Origin: Collybia mongolica
Taxonomy: Eukaryota; Basidiomycota; Agaricomycetes; Agaricales; Clitocybaceae
Assembly: GCA_013420905.1 (NCBI GenBank)
Contig: JAAXNY010000001.1
Coordinates: forward strand, 7,192,001-7,256,000
DNA length: 64,000 bases
Direction: 5' to 3'
The notes beneath the pieces are model-generated. The model saw only the letters and a program-made list of their open reading frames with translations, did no database searches and was not told where the DNA came from. The position numbers were made by a program, and so were the translations under genes. Below, one piece after another: positions 1 through 11,041 of this stretch. How positions within the stretch are numbered: the stretch's first letter is position 1; the number at the start of each line of letters is the position of its first letter.

Positions 1-2
1 GT

Positions 3-1727
3 CTATTTGTTGTGGTTATCGGGGGCATGTACTACGTCCGGAGAAGGCGAGCGGGAGGTCACGGACAGTTTATGGCGCTTCGTGCGGGTGACGGCGGCGA
101 TGACGATGAAAGTAGTCTGCATGTAACAGGTGGGATTCCCGCTGTTGTATACGCCGATGATAAAAGGGAGTCTGGCCATGGGTGGAACTTCGGGGTTCTC
201 CATTCGTTTGGACTTGCTGGGGCAGTTGGTGCTACTACAGGTTCCCGAAATGTTAGGCTTTTGAAGCAGAGAAGAGATATGCTTGCCGACGAGGACACCC
301 GTGATTTTGGAGAATGGTACGATGAGAGAAGAAGGGATGGAACCGGAGGAAGTTCTTGGTCATTACGAAGTATACTCACCACACGGATGAGAGGTCGCGA
401 GGCCAGTACAGGGACTACGGGGGGAACTTCCTGGGAGAAAGACGACCCATTTTCTGATGGTTCCGCTTTGATGAATGACGAAGGAACTGAACACTTGGGG
501 GCTGCTGCTGCTGGGAGGCCATCTGGGCGGAGGCAAATGAGCTACGCAAGCACGAGGAGTGGCAGAAGCTATGTGGATCCGTTTGCCGACCCGATACAAG
601 AGGAAAGAAGGAACGAATTCGATATTGACGCTCGACCTTATCCTCAAACTACACAGCCACTTCCAGCACTTCGAACAATCCTCCCTGTTTCTATGGGGGC
701 ACACGTCCTCAGCCCCCTACCCGAGCGTGCATCACAAAATACGCTGTCCACGAACGATCCTGTGACTTCGTCCTCCTCTCATTCCGAACATCCCAATAGT
801 CCATTTGACACGTCTTCTTCCCAATTAACATCTCACACCTCCTTGGAACAACCTCACTCCCCTAAGTCGCTGATTTCCTCCATAGTTGGGACCAGCCTTC
901 CGCCCAGCCAGCCCATGCGACGAAGCGATACTTGGTGGTCACGGTTCTCACGCACAAGCTTCCTGGATCGAAGAATGAGCGACGTGTCTCGACGTTCTGC
1001 AAAGATGCCTGAAATCAGAGACCCAAATCCTCCACCCCGCCTTGGCCCCATTCAAGAAAGCATGCATTCTATGTCTCCTGACCAAACTTCACCCAAATCC
1101 CGTTCAGGCTCAAGTGAGCAAGACAAGTCTGTGTCAAAGAGGCCTTCAAATGTATATGGCACTCATAACAAGTCCTTGACCTCCGTGCGAACAGCGGATA
1201 CCGAAACTATCGAAAGAGTGGCTGGGACCATGGATGTCGTACAAAGGGTCAGAACTGGAAGCCATCACACTACAGACAGTACAAGCACAGCTGGCATGTC
1301 CATAGATACCCGACCTGATTCATGGGGACAAAACTTGGAGAATATGGAGAGCAACACTGGACACGAACTATCAATTTTCGCGTCACCAGTGGAGATGAGC
1401 CATGCCGAAGCTTCGACTCCTCTCAGAGCCAAGTTATTGTCCTCTCAGGAAAGCTCGCTACCGCAACAATTACCACCACGACACTTTCACTCTCCTATTA
1501 TGGCCGGTGATCAAAATTTCAGTGCGGAGGGTGCTGTCGCCGCCCGAATCCATGCGTTTGAAAGAAGGATGTCCCAAGACCATGAAATGCCCAATCCCAT
1601 AAATACAAGAAAATGGGAGGAGAGGGCTCGAAAGAAGCATGCATCCATTGACTATAGTCTAGTCCAACGGCAAAGCCTCTATGTCGCAAATCCGGACCAT
1701 AGAATGACCCCTTCGGGTGGTTCATAA
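3..1727 (+). CDS. C-terminal part of a single-pass membrane protein (5' end outside window)
   Basis: The reading frame is already open at the left edge, so this is the 3' part of a gene. The first residues are hydrophobic (LFVVVIGGMYYV) and are followed at once by four arginines. That is the pattern of the end of a transmembrane helix with a positive-inside stop-transfer signal. The remaining roughly 560 residues are hydrophilic and rich in Ser, Pro, Thr and Arg, typical of a disordered cytoplasmic tail with many possible phosphosites. It contains a 'DPFADPIQEERR' stretch and no enzymatic motif that I recognise. The tail would suit a fungal plasma-membrane or cell-wall sensor, or a kelch/galactose-oxidase-type membrane protein, but this is inference because the extracellular part is missing. 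The stop is at 1725-1727. Confidence 0.7.
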   Translation, partial: LFVVVIGGMYYVRRRRAGGHGQFMALRAGDGGDDDESSLHVTGGIPAVVYADDKRESGHGWNFGVLHSFGLAGAVGATTGSRNVRLLKQRRDMLADEDTRDFGEWYDERRRDGTGGSSWSLRSILTTRMRGREASTGTTGGTSWEKDDPFSDGSALMNDEGTEHLGAAAAGRPSGRRQMSYASTRSGRSYVDPFADPIQEERRNEFDIDARPYPQTTQPLPALRTILPVSMGAHVLSPLPERASQNTLSTNDPVTSSSSHSEHPNSPFDTSSSQLTSHTSLEQPHSPKSLISSIVGTSLPPSQPMRRSDTWWSRFSRTSFLDRRMSDVSRRSAKMPEIRDPNPPPRLGPIQESMHSMSPDQTSPKSRSGSSEQDKSVSKRPSNVYGTHNKSLTSVRTADTETIERVAGTMDVVQRVRTGSHHTTDSTSTAGMSIDTRPDSWGQNLENMESNTGHELSIFASPVEMSHAEASTPLRAKLLSSQESSLPQQLPPRHFHSPIMAGDQNFSAEGAVAARIHAFERRMSQDHEMPNPINTRKWEERARKKHASIDYSLVQRQSLYVANPDHRMTPSGGS

Positions 1728-3370
1728 CGCAATCTATCATGTTGAGACTATTTATATACGGACAACCTGAAAAACACCCCTCATGTTGTAGTGATGTCAG
1801 CTTCTTGATCTGTTCTACTATTGACACTTTTACGAATTTACGATTAACATGACAGGTATATATTTCATGCCGTTACTTTTAATATTGGCCGTCAAAATGT
1901 TCTAATTTGACCAGTCATGGATTCATCTTGTATTCTAGACTTCCCGTAAGTGGGGCTGAGCGTGGGTCCGGCACATCCACCTTGAGCAAATGGAGAGACC
2001 CCGTCATGTGGATAGTTTTCGATTAGAATATAACGGCTCCGGATGTTCCGAGGAACTGCTCAACAGCTTTCCATGTACAGTAAGCTTAGATGATGGAACG
2101 TTAACCTTAAGTGAGGTAGATGCTGCGCGGGTGTGGAACAGCCATAATGCACGAGGGCGACGATGAAACCTATTCATGGTGTCGATCAGCTGTAACAATC
2201 ATGTCGATGTCACTATTTGTACCGAGGACAGGGTCCCTCTATGCAGAAGAGGGCATAAACATCGGGGAAGGGTCAGGCCTGACCTGAAATCGGCATATTC
2301 GTATCTGTGGCTACTTCCCTAAGACCCGGTCGGGGAAGGTACCTCCAAGGTGTGAGTGCCAGTGAATAGTTAGCCATCTGCCAGAGATATTCGGTTTTAG
2401 TAGCTCCCATCAACTTCATTATGTGGTACGCCGTGGCACCACCGCGTGGATGATCGTCGTCTATCACAGGCCCATCACAGAGGGCTAGAATAGAAATATT
2501 TTCTTACACAACTGCTCAAGTGCCAGCTAAACCTGATACATGATGAACTGTTGAAGTCTGTAAAACGACCCAAGCCATAGATTCACAATATGTTAGTACT
2601 CTAGGGGCGTTTGAGGACGACTTGACTCTTTAGGCCAAAAAGGGCTCGGGACTCGGGAAAAGGTCAGAAGGAAGTCCTCTGAAGAGCATTGTGTGTGAAT
2701 ACCCGAGAGTCTGGGGAGCGGTTTATTCCCCAATAAGAACTTCTGTTTCATCAAGTTACAGCCCTTTACGATTCAGTGATCTGGAATCTTAAGAAGCCTC
2801 AAAGCTGTAAATGCGGGGTGATAATAGCGTGGTGAGCTACCGGTTGGGTTGGGATTGGTTAGATCGGAAGGCCAGGCTTAAGTGTAGAAATTTCGAAGAA
2901 GTGGCCATTAAGCCCGCCGATGAGTAGGCACTGGCTGTGCAGTGGCACATCCCGCAAAACAAATACAAGCGCCCATATGCATATCATAGTAACGCCACCC
3001 GTTCCGGCACCCCGGCATCAATCATCAATTTCGCTGAGATTTAAACGGAACCTTTGCTCAAATTTTCGGCAGTCTTCTTTTACGGCCTATTGTCATGCTC
3101 AGGCCAATGCTTTCTGTGCTGCGAAGTTCAATGTACGAGCGTTCACAACAATATTAATGCACCACGCTGGGGGCCAACCTCCATACTCTTTAGGCTGGGC
3201 GTATTTAGCACGTTTGTTTATTTAAATAATACAAACGTCATGTTGCCGACTTGGTTTTTCCAGGAAGGAGAACCCGTACGGAATATTCAGCCTAATAATA
3301 CAGACACCACCAGTTAACTTCGATTTTTTTTGGAAAATCAGTTTGTCACACGTCACAGTACTAAATTGAT
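1728..3370. other. Intergenic stretch, no supported gene
   Basis: About 1.6 kb without a convincing gene on either strand. The short open frames here show no family motif, no plausible chain of splice sites and no repeat that I could delimit. It separates the 3' end of the left-edge gene from the small minus-strand genes that follow. Confidence 0.5.
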
Positions 3371-3857
3371 TCAATTACTAGCAGGAATACAACATGGTAC
3401 CCAAATACATCGGGGTGTACAGTTGTTGAGATCACGTAAGAGTCGAGTATAATCCGCCCAGGTAGAGGAATCTACTGCGATCCGACCCACCTCATACATA
3501 GAAGCAAGCGATGAATTGTAACCTGATACATTGGCCGACAAGCTTGAGACCAGTGCCGTACCTTGCACCTTCTCCCCTTGGCCAAATTCGGAGCTGAGGC
3601 GAAAACGGCTTAGTACACTGCTACGGGTGCACGCTGTAGCTTTACGGCATGTATGTGTTTTTCTGACCTTCGGGGGCAAATCCCTTGTATGGATATTGTG
3701 AATAATTAAAGTTCGCGGTGGCAGAGGGCGTGATGAGCATCAAAGCAGGGAAGACGCTCGTCGACCAAACATGATCAACTGATACGCAGATGCCACACAG
3801 CCGCTCATTAAACGCGTTTCTCCTCACCTGATCGAAGATGTCCTCTGATCGCGCCAT
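3371..3857 (-). CDS. Possible small spliced gene, weakly like DASH complex subunit Dad1
   Basis: Two minus-strand open stretches could form a small gene. A candidate first exon starts at 3857 (MARSEDIFDQ) and is followed by a GTGAGG donor. The downstream frame has the pattern N-V-x3-N-x2-L-x5-VGR-x7-W. This loosely resembles the conserved core of Dad1, a small subunit of the DASH/DAM1 ring that couples kinetochores to microtubules (N-x-L-N-R-x-L-E...VG-x-EF...W). The exact acceptor is unclear, and one long intron or two shorter ones would be needed. No other family came to mind. I treat the identity as a guess, and the region may be non-coding. The acyl-CoA-binding protein gene lies just upstream on the same strand. 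Confidence 0.27.
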
Positions 3858-3950
3858 GCCAAAGATAAGGAAGGATCCAAGACTGACGATGTTTACAATG
3901 TCTTAATTTCGTCCGTCGAGTACAAATGATATCGTTTTAAATCCGGGGTA

Positions 3951-4489
3951 CTAAACAGCGTTGATCTCCGAGACGAGTTTCTTTGAATTATCGTCATCGA
4001 CCTTATTGAGAATCTGGGTCGAAAAGTTGTATAAAAAAAAGAGAAGCGAATGTCCGTGTAAGATCATTTACCTCCAATAGTTTCGCGACATACTTCGCAT
4101 ATGCCTCTTCTGTAGACGTGCCCTCAACTGACTTCCAGGCATCCCTGGATAGAATTCAGCATCGTAGAGTGATGGCAAAGATCATCCGATCAAACTCACC
4201 ATTTGGCCTTTCCAGTGAAATCAAGCATGCCAGGTCGGTCCGTTTTATTGTCTCCAAAGTTTGCTGAAACGATTTGTCATGTCTGATATCTCGACGTCGT
4301 ACTCTCCTACCGAGACCGACCTTGTTTGAAGTATTTGTAGAACTGGAAGGGGGCTGTTGAGGGTTGTTCACGTATATGAAACGTAGCGGAGCTTACATAG
4401 AGTTGATCGTCTTGTGATGGTTTGATAGGTCCGTCCTTGGGGAGAGCCCCGATAATTTCTACGGCTTTGTCGAACTTTGCTTTGGACAT
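3951..4489 (-). CDS. ACB1: Acyl-CoA-binding protein (ACBP)
   Basis: A small cytosolic carrier that binds medium- and long-chain acyl-CoA esters in a four-helix bundle and feeds them to lipid synthesis. Five exons join in phase: 4397-4489, 4321-4342, 4200-4263, 4072-4144 and 3951-4013 (minus strand). They give 104 residues, close to the usual size of about 85-105. Family signatures appear in order: LPKDGPIKPSQDDQLY, FYKYFKQANFGD, RPGMLDFTGKAKWDAWK and AYAKYVAKLLE. These are the Tyr/Lys/Trp residues known to line the acyl-CoA pocket. The start at 4489 lies in a good context (CTCTACCCACCATG); an in-frame ATG at 4504 is possible but adds an unconserved MPLPT. Exon 2 is only 22 nt. The gene is divergent from the PH-domain gene across 542 bp. 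Confidence 0.93.
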
Positions 4490-5031
4490 GGTGGGTAGAG
4501 GCAACGATGGTCACTGATCAAGAGATTGAGCCGTGATTGTATCGCGATGTGCCTGATAGAGTAAGCATCCAGTCCCATCTTATTGCTTTGTCAGGAATAG
4601 TAAAGTCTTGGAGGGGTCAGGCAATTATTCGCGAGCTCATATTCAATTCATTGCAATACGATATATAGGCATGAGGATAGTGCGTTACCTGGAGGTTTAC
4701 TCCAAGCGTCTAAAAATTCCCAGAGAATGAACGAGGTTCCTTCATTGTTTTGCCGCCTGCATGGGGAATTTGGGCGTTGGCCTTGAGGCGATATCTAGAT
4801 CACTGACAGAAGAATGGTCTACTTTATAGTCTGGTCTTCTCTACACCAGAACTGTCGTGTCGTGGCAAAGGGAAGGATTCCACCTTGGGGTTAGCGCTCT
4901 ATTATATTCTCACGTGGGATTAACCGCATCTGGGTTGTTCGTTCTGAAATCACTCCGCTAACTTGTCGGGTTTCGCCACTTTGACGATCTAGCGACACTA
5001 GTAATTTGTGGCACTATACACCACTTCCACA
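4490..5031. promoter_or_regulatory. Divergent intergenic region between ACBP and PH-domain genes
   Basis: 542 bp separate the start codons of two divergently transcribed genes, so both promoters should lie here. I see no clear TATA box at a fixed distance and no recognisable operator. The assignment rests on gene orientation only. Confidence 0.4.
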
Positions 5032-6689
5032 ATGTCCCCATCTGCAGCGCCTCCGTCTCCCCAGGAAATACACCGCAAGCTTTCGGTACACTCTGTTGCT
5101 AGAACTGCCAAGGTGATGTCCGCTTGACTTCACCATATTTTAGTGTTCTCTGACGTGTTATTTTGGGTCCAAACCAGCCGCCCAGCCTCTCTGGGGGAGC
5201 TCCAGTCTCTGGGACGGAATCAGACTCAGATTCGATCCTCTCACCTGATATCTTAGCTTCGTCGGTCCACACATCTGCCCACGGTGTAAGTGGGAGTTTG
5301 CATGGTGGCACATCATCAATGCAACCTCCACTGTCATCTATCGCAGAAAGAAGGTCGGGTAGTGGTGAGGACTCTGATGAGGAGGAGGAGGAAGAAGGTG
5401 GGTGGAAGTCGGCAGATATCAAGGGGAAACCCCGCGACTCCGTCGACGAAAGTGTTATCAAATCAGGATATCTGTGGAAGAAGGGTGAACGAAGAAAGGT
5501 ATGAAGGCCGTTCTATCCTGGCCACCCTGTGATTAACTTGAAATCAGACTTGGAAGAAGAGGTGGTTTGTGCTGCGGCCAGCTCACCTGGCGTATTATAA
5601 AAGCTCTGCTGAGTACCAGCTCCTTCGACTACTTGAACTCTCCGATGTGCACTCGTGCACAAAAGTTTCCCTCAAAAAGCATGAGAATACGTTCGGTCTT
5701 ATCTCCCCTCTGCGGACGTTTTATCTTCAGGCCAAAACATCAACGGAAGTTCAGGAATGGGTACGAGCTATAGAAGAAGCCAGGCAAATACTGACTGCTA
5801 CCTCAACACAAAACTCGGTATCAAGCCCCATCCCGATCCCAATGCCAGCCCGGCGGTCGTCTTCCCATGTTCCCCCTCCCATCACACCTTCCCCTCCTTC
5901 TCACGTACCTCATATGCAGTCTATCACTTCATCCGACTCGGAGGATGCTTCACCAACTGCTCACCGAACATATTCTACCTCCTCGCAAGATCGCCCCATT
6001 GCACCACCATCTCCTACACGGGCTCAAGGCCCTGTGAATACGAGGGATTCTGCGAAGATGATCCTATCTGGTTATCTCATGAAGTGCGGATCGAAACGTC
6101 GCAACTGGCGGAAGCGATGGTTTATCTTGACAGGGGAAAAACTTGTGTATTCGGGCAGTCATATGGTGTGTAATACTTTCCGTGCAACATGGAATGGTCT
6201 AATGTCAATGGGTACCCGCAGGATACAAAACCTCATCGTCAGTTCTCATTTGGCGAGATTTTGGATGCTCTGGAGTATGATCTACCGTCAAATCGCCAAC
6301 ATCCCAATATTGTATCTCCTACTGCATCCCCTCCCACTGGCACACTGGGTGGAGATCCTGGTGAATCACATCGCGCCCATACATTTAAAATCGTGACCAC
6401 GAAACGAACCCTGCTCTTGTGCGCGCCGACTGAGGAGGATGAAATCAGATGGCTTGGTGCTGTGCGTGCGCTCATTGCACGGCGTTCTAGTGCTAGTACA
6501 GTGCCTGGCGAACCCTCGTCAAAGCCAGTCACGTCTTCCCAGAGCGCTGACGCCGGTCTCACTGTCCCCGGTATCCCCGTAGGCGGGAACGTTGGAATTA
6601 AAGGCAAAGCCCGGCGACAGAGCGTCACTGGGCCCAGTGTCTTGTCGACTGCGATTATAGCCGAGGAAAGCGCCCAAGAAAAGGCTTAA
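5032..6689 (+). CDS. Protein with two pleckstrin-homology (PH) domains
   Basis: Four exons (5032-5112, 5178-5498, 5548-6165, 6222-6689) give 495 residues in phase. The N-terminus is Ser/Pro-rich and acidic, including a run of Glu. PH domain 1 starts at GYLWKKGERRK and continues across an intron into TWKKRWFVLRPAHLAYYK, ending with the typical tryptophan helix VQEWVRAIEEAR. After a Ser/Pro-rich linker, PH domain 2 starts at SGYLMKCGSKRRNWRKRWF and ends with EDEIRWLGAVRALI. Basic residues on the first two strands (K..RRNWRKRWF) are what phosphoinositide-binding PH domains use, so membrane recruitment through PIPs is likely. No GEF, GAP or kinase domain is present, so it is probably an adaptor. 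The cellular role is unknown. Confidence 0.88.
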
Positions 6690-7793
6690 ATAGTGGAGAT
6701 TTGTTGCACATCTTCGCTCCCTAATTTTCCGACAGCGTCTGCCCCAGCAGGAGCTCCATAAAGCCTCACAAAAATCTTATCATATTATACGCACTTGCCC
6801 GGATCCACTGTTTTGGCTACTCCTATTGGCCATCGACTTTTTTTTTGTGCTATGTCTTCGTTATATCCTTATCTGGGCACAACTGTAATAATAATCTCAT
6901 ACATTTACTTTCACTCACGAGCCGCACAGTTCTCGCCCGAATAGCCATCAACATCATGGACCCTTCGAGGTTTATTAAAGATTCTTCGTGGAGAAAACCT
7001 GCGACCTATACCCACACAGGTCTGGTACTTCCATTCTCGTTACCGTTAAGCGCGGAGAAATGTGGGAAGTAATTTTGCTCGATTCGGTGAAGACAAAACA
7101 CGGGGAACACAATGGATACCGACCCTTATATGACGAGCGAAAAGAAAGACGGAATCAAGTACTTTCCACGATCATGATGAACAGATTTCAGAGAAGACAA
7201 CCCGAGCCCTGCGGTCTTGTTCCTGCTCACATTCACCCTACATGCAGCGATGTGACTGATGTACTTAGGGCTTGTCTGTTTATGGAAAGGCTTATGAAGC
7301 GAGGAGAACTGAATTGGAGACCCTGAGCATGTTGTTTTATACTTTCTAGGGGACAAGGTCAGGTACAAGATGGCACAGTGGGGCAAGGTGCTGTGGTGAC
7401 GATCGCGGAGAAATTGGGGGTGGAATTGAAACGGAGGCAAGAATGGCAGCTCCGCGAACAGAAAGCTGGAAGGTTGCTGAGTCAGCGCCTCGTGGTTTCC
7501 TGTTTGGCCAAGCCGGTGTAACGTGTTTGCCGACCAGGACCCCGGAACCAGTGAATGTCGTTACAGCTTGTTTGTATTGGAATTCAATTAGGAAAATGTT
7601 TTCTCTTCATTGACTCTGTGTGTACCCTTCCCCGAATTGCTCTCTTTTCTATCTCTTCGTACTTATATACCAGGTCCTCCATGCTCGGGCTAGCTGTGCC
7701 TCTTGCCATCAGCTCATACTTGTCCGCATAACTGTCAGCCTTTGTTGTTTTTGTTTCTGTAACTACCAGCTATCTTACACCTAATCTGGTTCC
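6690..7793. other. Intergenic stretch with a weak coding candidate
   Basis: About 1.1 kb between the PH gene and the first Zn2Cys6 regulator. A plus-strand stretch from about 6957 to 7522 has some coding flavour: ATGGACCCTTCGAGG, and a late segment around 7375-7520 encoding a basic helix-like EKLGVELKRRQEWQLREQ. I could not build a complete gene model or recognise a family. The last 200 bp should hold the promoter of the downstream regulator. Confidence 0.3.
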
Positions 7794-9941
7794 ATGCCCG
7801 CTCTTCCCAAGTCCTCCTCCACCAAGAGGGCCGGAGCGCCCAAAGCCAAAGGCGCGGTACGCGCCAAGTCTGGCTGCTACACGTGCAGAATTCGACGAAA
7901 GGTCACTTTACCGATCATCTATTCCATCTCTCTCGCTAACCTATTATGCGGCATTCCACAGAAGTGCGATGAGCAACCTGACGACGCAGGCCAATGCCAA
8001 ACCTGTGTTCGTCTGAGGCTCGAATGTCTGGGCTTCGGTGCAAAGCGCCCAGAATGGCTGAGAGTGAGTGTACCACTTCAGTATACCTTTAGCCATCCAT
8101 CTAACAGTACCTGTAATTATCACCCAGGAAAGCCGCAATGTCGTCGACCTTCGGGAGAAGATCAAAGGTTTCCTGGCAGCCCAAGGAATGATCAAAGGCC
8201 ACTCTGGATCTGGGCCCCGCAGTGCTGACCAGGAGCCCCCCAGGCTGCGATTAGCTGAAGACTACAGTTCCTCGTCTGAGAGTCCTCCGACGCCGACGTT
8301 GTCATTGTCCAACGAAGGCATTCGACGACATCATCACACTTCTTCCATTCGCGATGAAGTCTCTTGGCCCCCCTTGGATACACCATATGGTCAATCGGGT
8401 TGGTAAGACCGTTTTGGCTTCGAGTTCAGTCGTCGCTGAAGGTCTTTTATACAGGGCTATATCCTTCGCCCCATATGAGGCCTGATTCACCCTACGATGG
8501 GTCACAAGGATCTGTTAACGATCATCTCCATTTCCACCAACAACTGTCTACAATTAATTCCTCTAATAGCTTAGTTCCATGTAAGACCCTGTACCACCAT
8601 TAAATGTTGTAATAAATATAGTACTCAACATCTTCCTTGGCAGCACCCGCGATAACCAGTTCATTTTCGCCATTCTACACCCAAGAAGTGATCATGGATG
8701 AATATGATCCCGAGTACATTATCAACCCCAACAATGATTATATGGACCTGACGAGAAATCCCACACAAATCTACTCCCCACAGTTTATTGACAAGTTGGT
8801 GACACATTACATGAAGGATGTCGTTAATATCCAGTACCTTCTTGCGGATAGTTCCATTCCAAGGGTCATATTTGAAACGGTATCCTCGCACCAGGGCTCT
8901 CGAGATGCAGTCAGCCTACTTGCATCTGTTCATTGGAGTAGATGGGCTCGGCCTGATACTCCCGCACTTTCGACTGGCGAGACTCAGGAGCGTTTCAAGT
9001 CTTTGAGTCCGTTATTACTGAAGCAATCGCAATTCACGGCTGGCGATGCAATGGCTGCTCTTCATGTTGTTTCGTCCATTCTCTTCGACGGTGGCAAAGG
9101 AGCATGGCAACAGTGGCTTCAAGCTGCTTGCACTTTCGTTGCAGGAATATTTTCTCGGTACCGCACCGCCTCCGATGCGCTTGCGCACTCGTCTCCGAAA
9201 GACGCATTCATTATAAAAACGACCATATGGTTCGACGTCCTGGCATCCGTCACCACCCAAGAAGATCCATTTTTCCTTCAGGAAATCGAAAACATGTTCA
9301 GTCCCACTCGGAGTATTGTGCAGGATATATCGACCCCATCTACTGAACAGTACTCCATGTTGTCGCCTATGGGTTGCGAAAACCACGTCGTATGGGCTTT
9401 AGCCCAGATATCACATCTCTCAGTGTGGAAACGAATTCAGGTGGAAAGTGGCCGTCTCAGCATCCCAGAACTGGTGGCGCGGGGCGCTACCATCGATGCT
9501 TACTTAGAAGCCACGCCGTTTGAGGACTGTGGTCGAGATGACGCCGACTTTACTCGCCGATTAGCGGCTGACATATTCCGTTCGTCCACTCGCCTATACC
9601 TGCACTCCGTCGTCTCTGGGGATTATCCCCACGTCCGAGACATCCAAGATAGTGTCAAAGACACAATAGTCTGCATCCAAAGGATTCGGATGAATCTGAA
9701 CGCTGGCCCCTCCGTGGTGAGGAGTACAGTGTTCAGCTTGTGTATCTGTGGAGCACTCGCGGACAACGAGCAGTATCGACGGGTTGTCCGTCAACAGCTC
9801 GAAACGGGCAGCGGGGTAGGCAATTGCGGCACTATCCAAGCATTCTTGCAGGAGCTGTGGGACAAGAGGGCCCAGGGCCGCAAATCAGCTCCCGTTCCAT
9901 GGCGCGATCTGCTGAATCGATCAACACTGCTTCTCGTTTAG
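7794..9941 (+). CDS. Zn2Cys6 transcription factor with Fungal_trans_2-like domain (copy 1)
   Basis: Five exons (7794-7901, 7962-8063, 8128-8398, 8455-8580, 8644-9941) give 634 residues in phase. Residues 28-65 form a Zn(II)2Cys6 binuclear cluster: CYTCRIRRK, then KCDE, then CQTCVRLRLEC, followed by the LGFGAKRPEWLR tail. Such clusters bind CGG-type half-sites. The long C-terminal part is helical and matches the layout of the PF11951-type (Fungal_trans_2) regulatory domain, with AMAALHVVSSILF, ENHVVWALAQISHLSVWK and a terminal LLLV. Nuclear; target genes unknown. A related gene follows 1.1 kb downstream in the same orientation, with matching intron positions after RRK and after PEWLR, so the two look like a tandem duplication. 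Confidence 0.92.
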
Positions 9942-11041
9942 CAACCTTCGACATAAATTTGCGGTGCATCCTGCATCGCAATCATAAATCGGTTGGTTAT
10001 CACTCGAACGGAATGTATTACACGGCCTGTTTGGTTCCAAGGACGAAGTTCAAGCTAGCTTCAGTCCGCCTGTGTTTTCTTTGTTTTTTACAATCATTCT
10101 CCCATCTGTTTTGCACACATCTACATTGTACTCATTGCAATTGGCTCGCTATATGATATGATACACCATCGGCATTTTGAACGAATAATACTATGTGGCA
10201 GATATCGGCCCCAGATAGTCGGAGGCTTATAAAGGGACAGACACGCGATGAATGAGGTTGCGACGTATGTCATCGCCCAAAATTATCTGATTTTTAGCAA
10301 GATCCTCGAATCTTGAGGCACAAGAAGCTGAGAGGCCCATCAGAGATGATGTAGGGAGGCACATGGAAGAACAGAAGATTGGGTGAGGGGCTAGTGAGAT
10401 TCAAGTGGTTGCGATGCGAAATATTCGCTGGTTACGTAATGAGTGTCAGTGGTTGTCAGTACGACTCGACTTTCTCGCTGCAGTCGGAGAAGAGTAGGTA
10501 AGTTCTGACGTTGAGGGTGGAGAGAAAAGAAGACTAGAAGGAAAAGCAAAGAGGACACTACGAGATCAAAAACATGTGGATGATGGTAACGGAGGCAATT
10601 GCAGGCCGTGTCGCTTGTAAGTATAGTCCGATGAGGATGGGACGTTGAAATCCATCCATTTACAAGCGAGACGGCCACTGAGATTCGTCTACAGGAATCT
10701 GCCGATCACCCTGCCGGAGTTACAAAACGACAGGGAATGACTACCTCCACCGACTGGCACGAATACGAATTCATACATAGTCATGTCGTTCCTTTTGCTC
10801 TCTCCACCACCGACCTCCTTGGTAACACCCCATCATCCGTCTCACCTTGTGTTGTGAATTTACTGTCTCCTTATATTTCTCTCTATCACTCCTCTCCTTC
10901 CTCCGTCGGTCCCTCACCGATCACCGCTCCGACCTGCCTACTCATCACGTTCACAAAATTCTCCCGAGATCTTCTTTTTAAAGTTTCATAAGAGTATATT
11001 GCGTTGCCCGTCTAAACCTCCTCAACGTTCTTCTGAATCGA
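9942..11041. other. Intergenic region upstream of the second Zn2Cys6 gene
   Basis: 1.1 kb between the two regulators. The last 250 bp before the second start codon are strongly pyrimidine-rich (long C/T runs at 10850-10990), which is typical of fungal core promoters near the transcription start. I see no gene and no distinct repeat. Confidence 0.4.
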
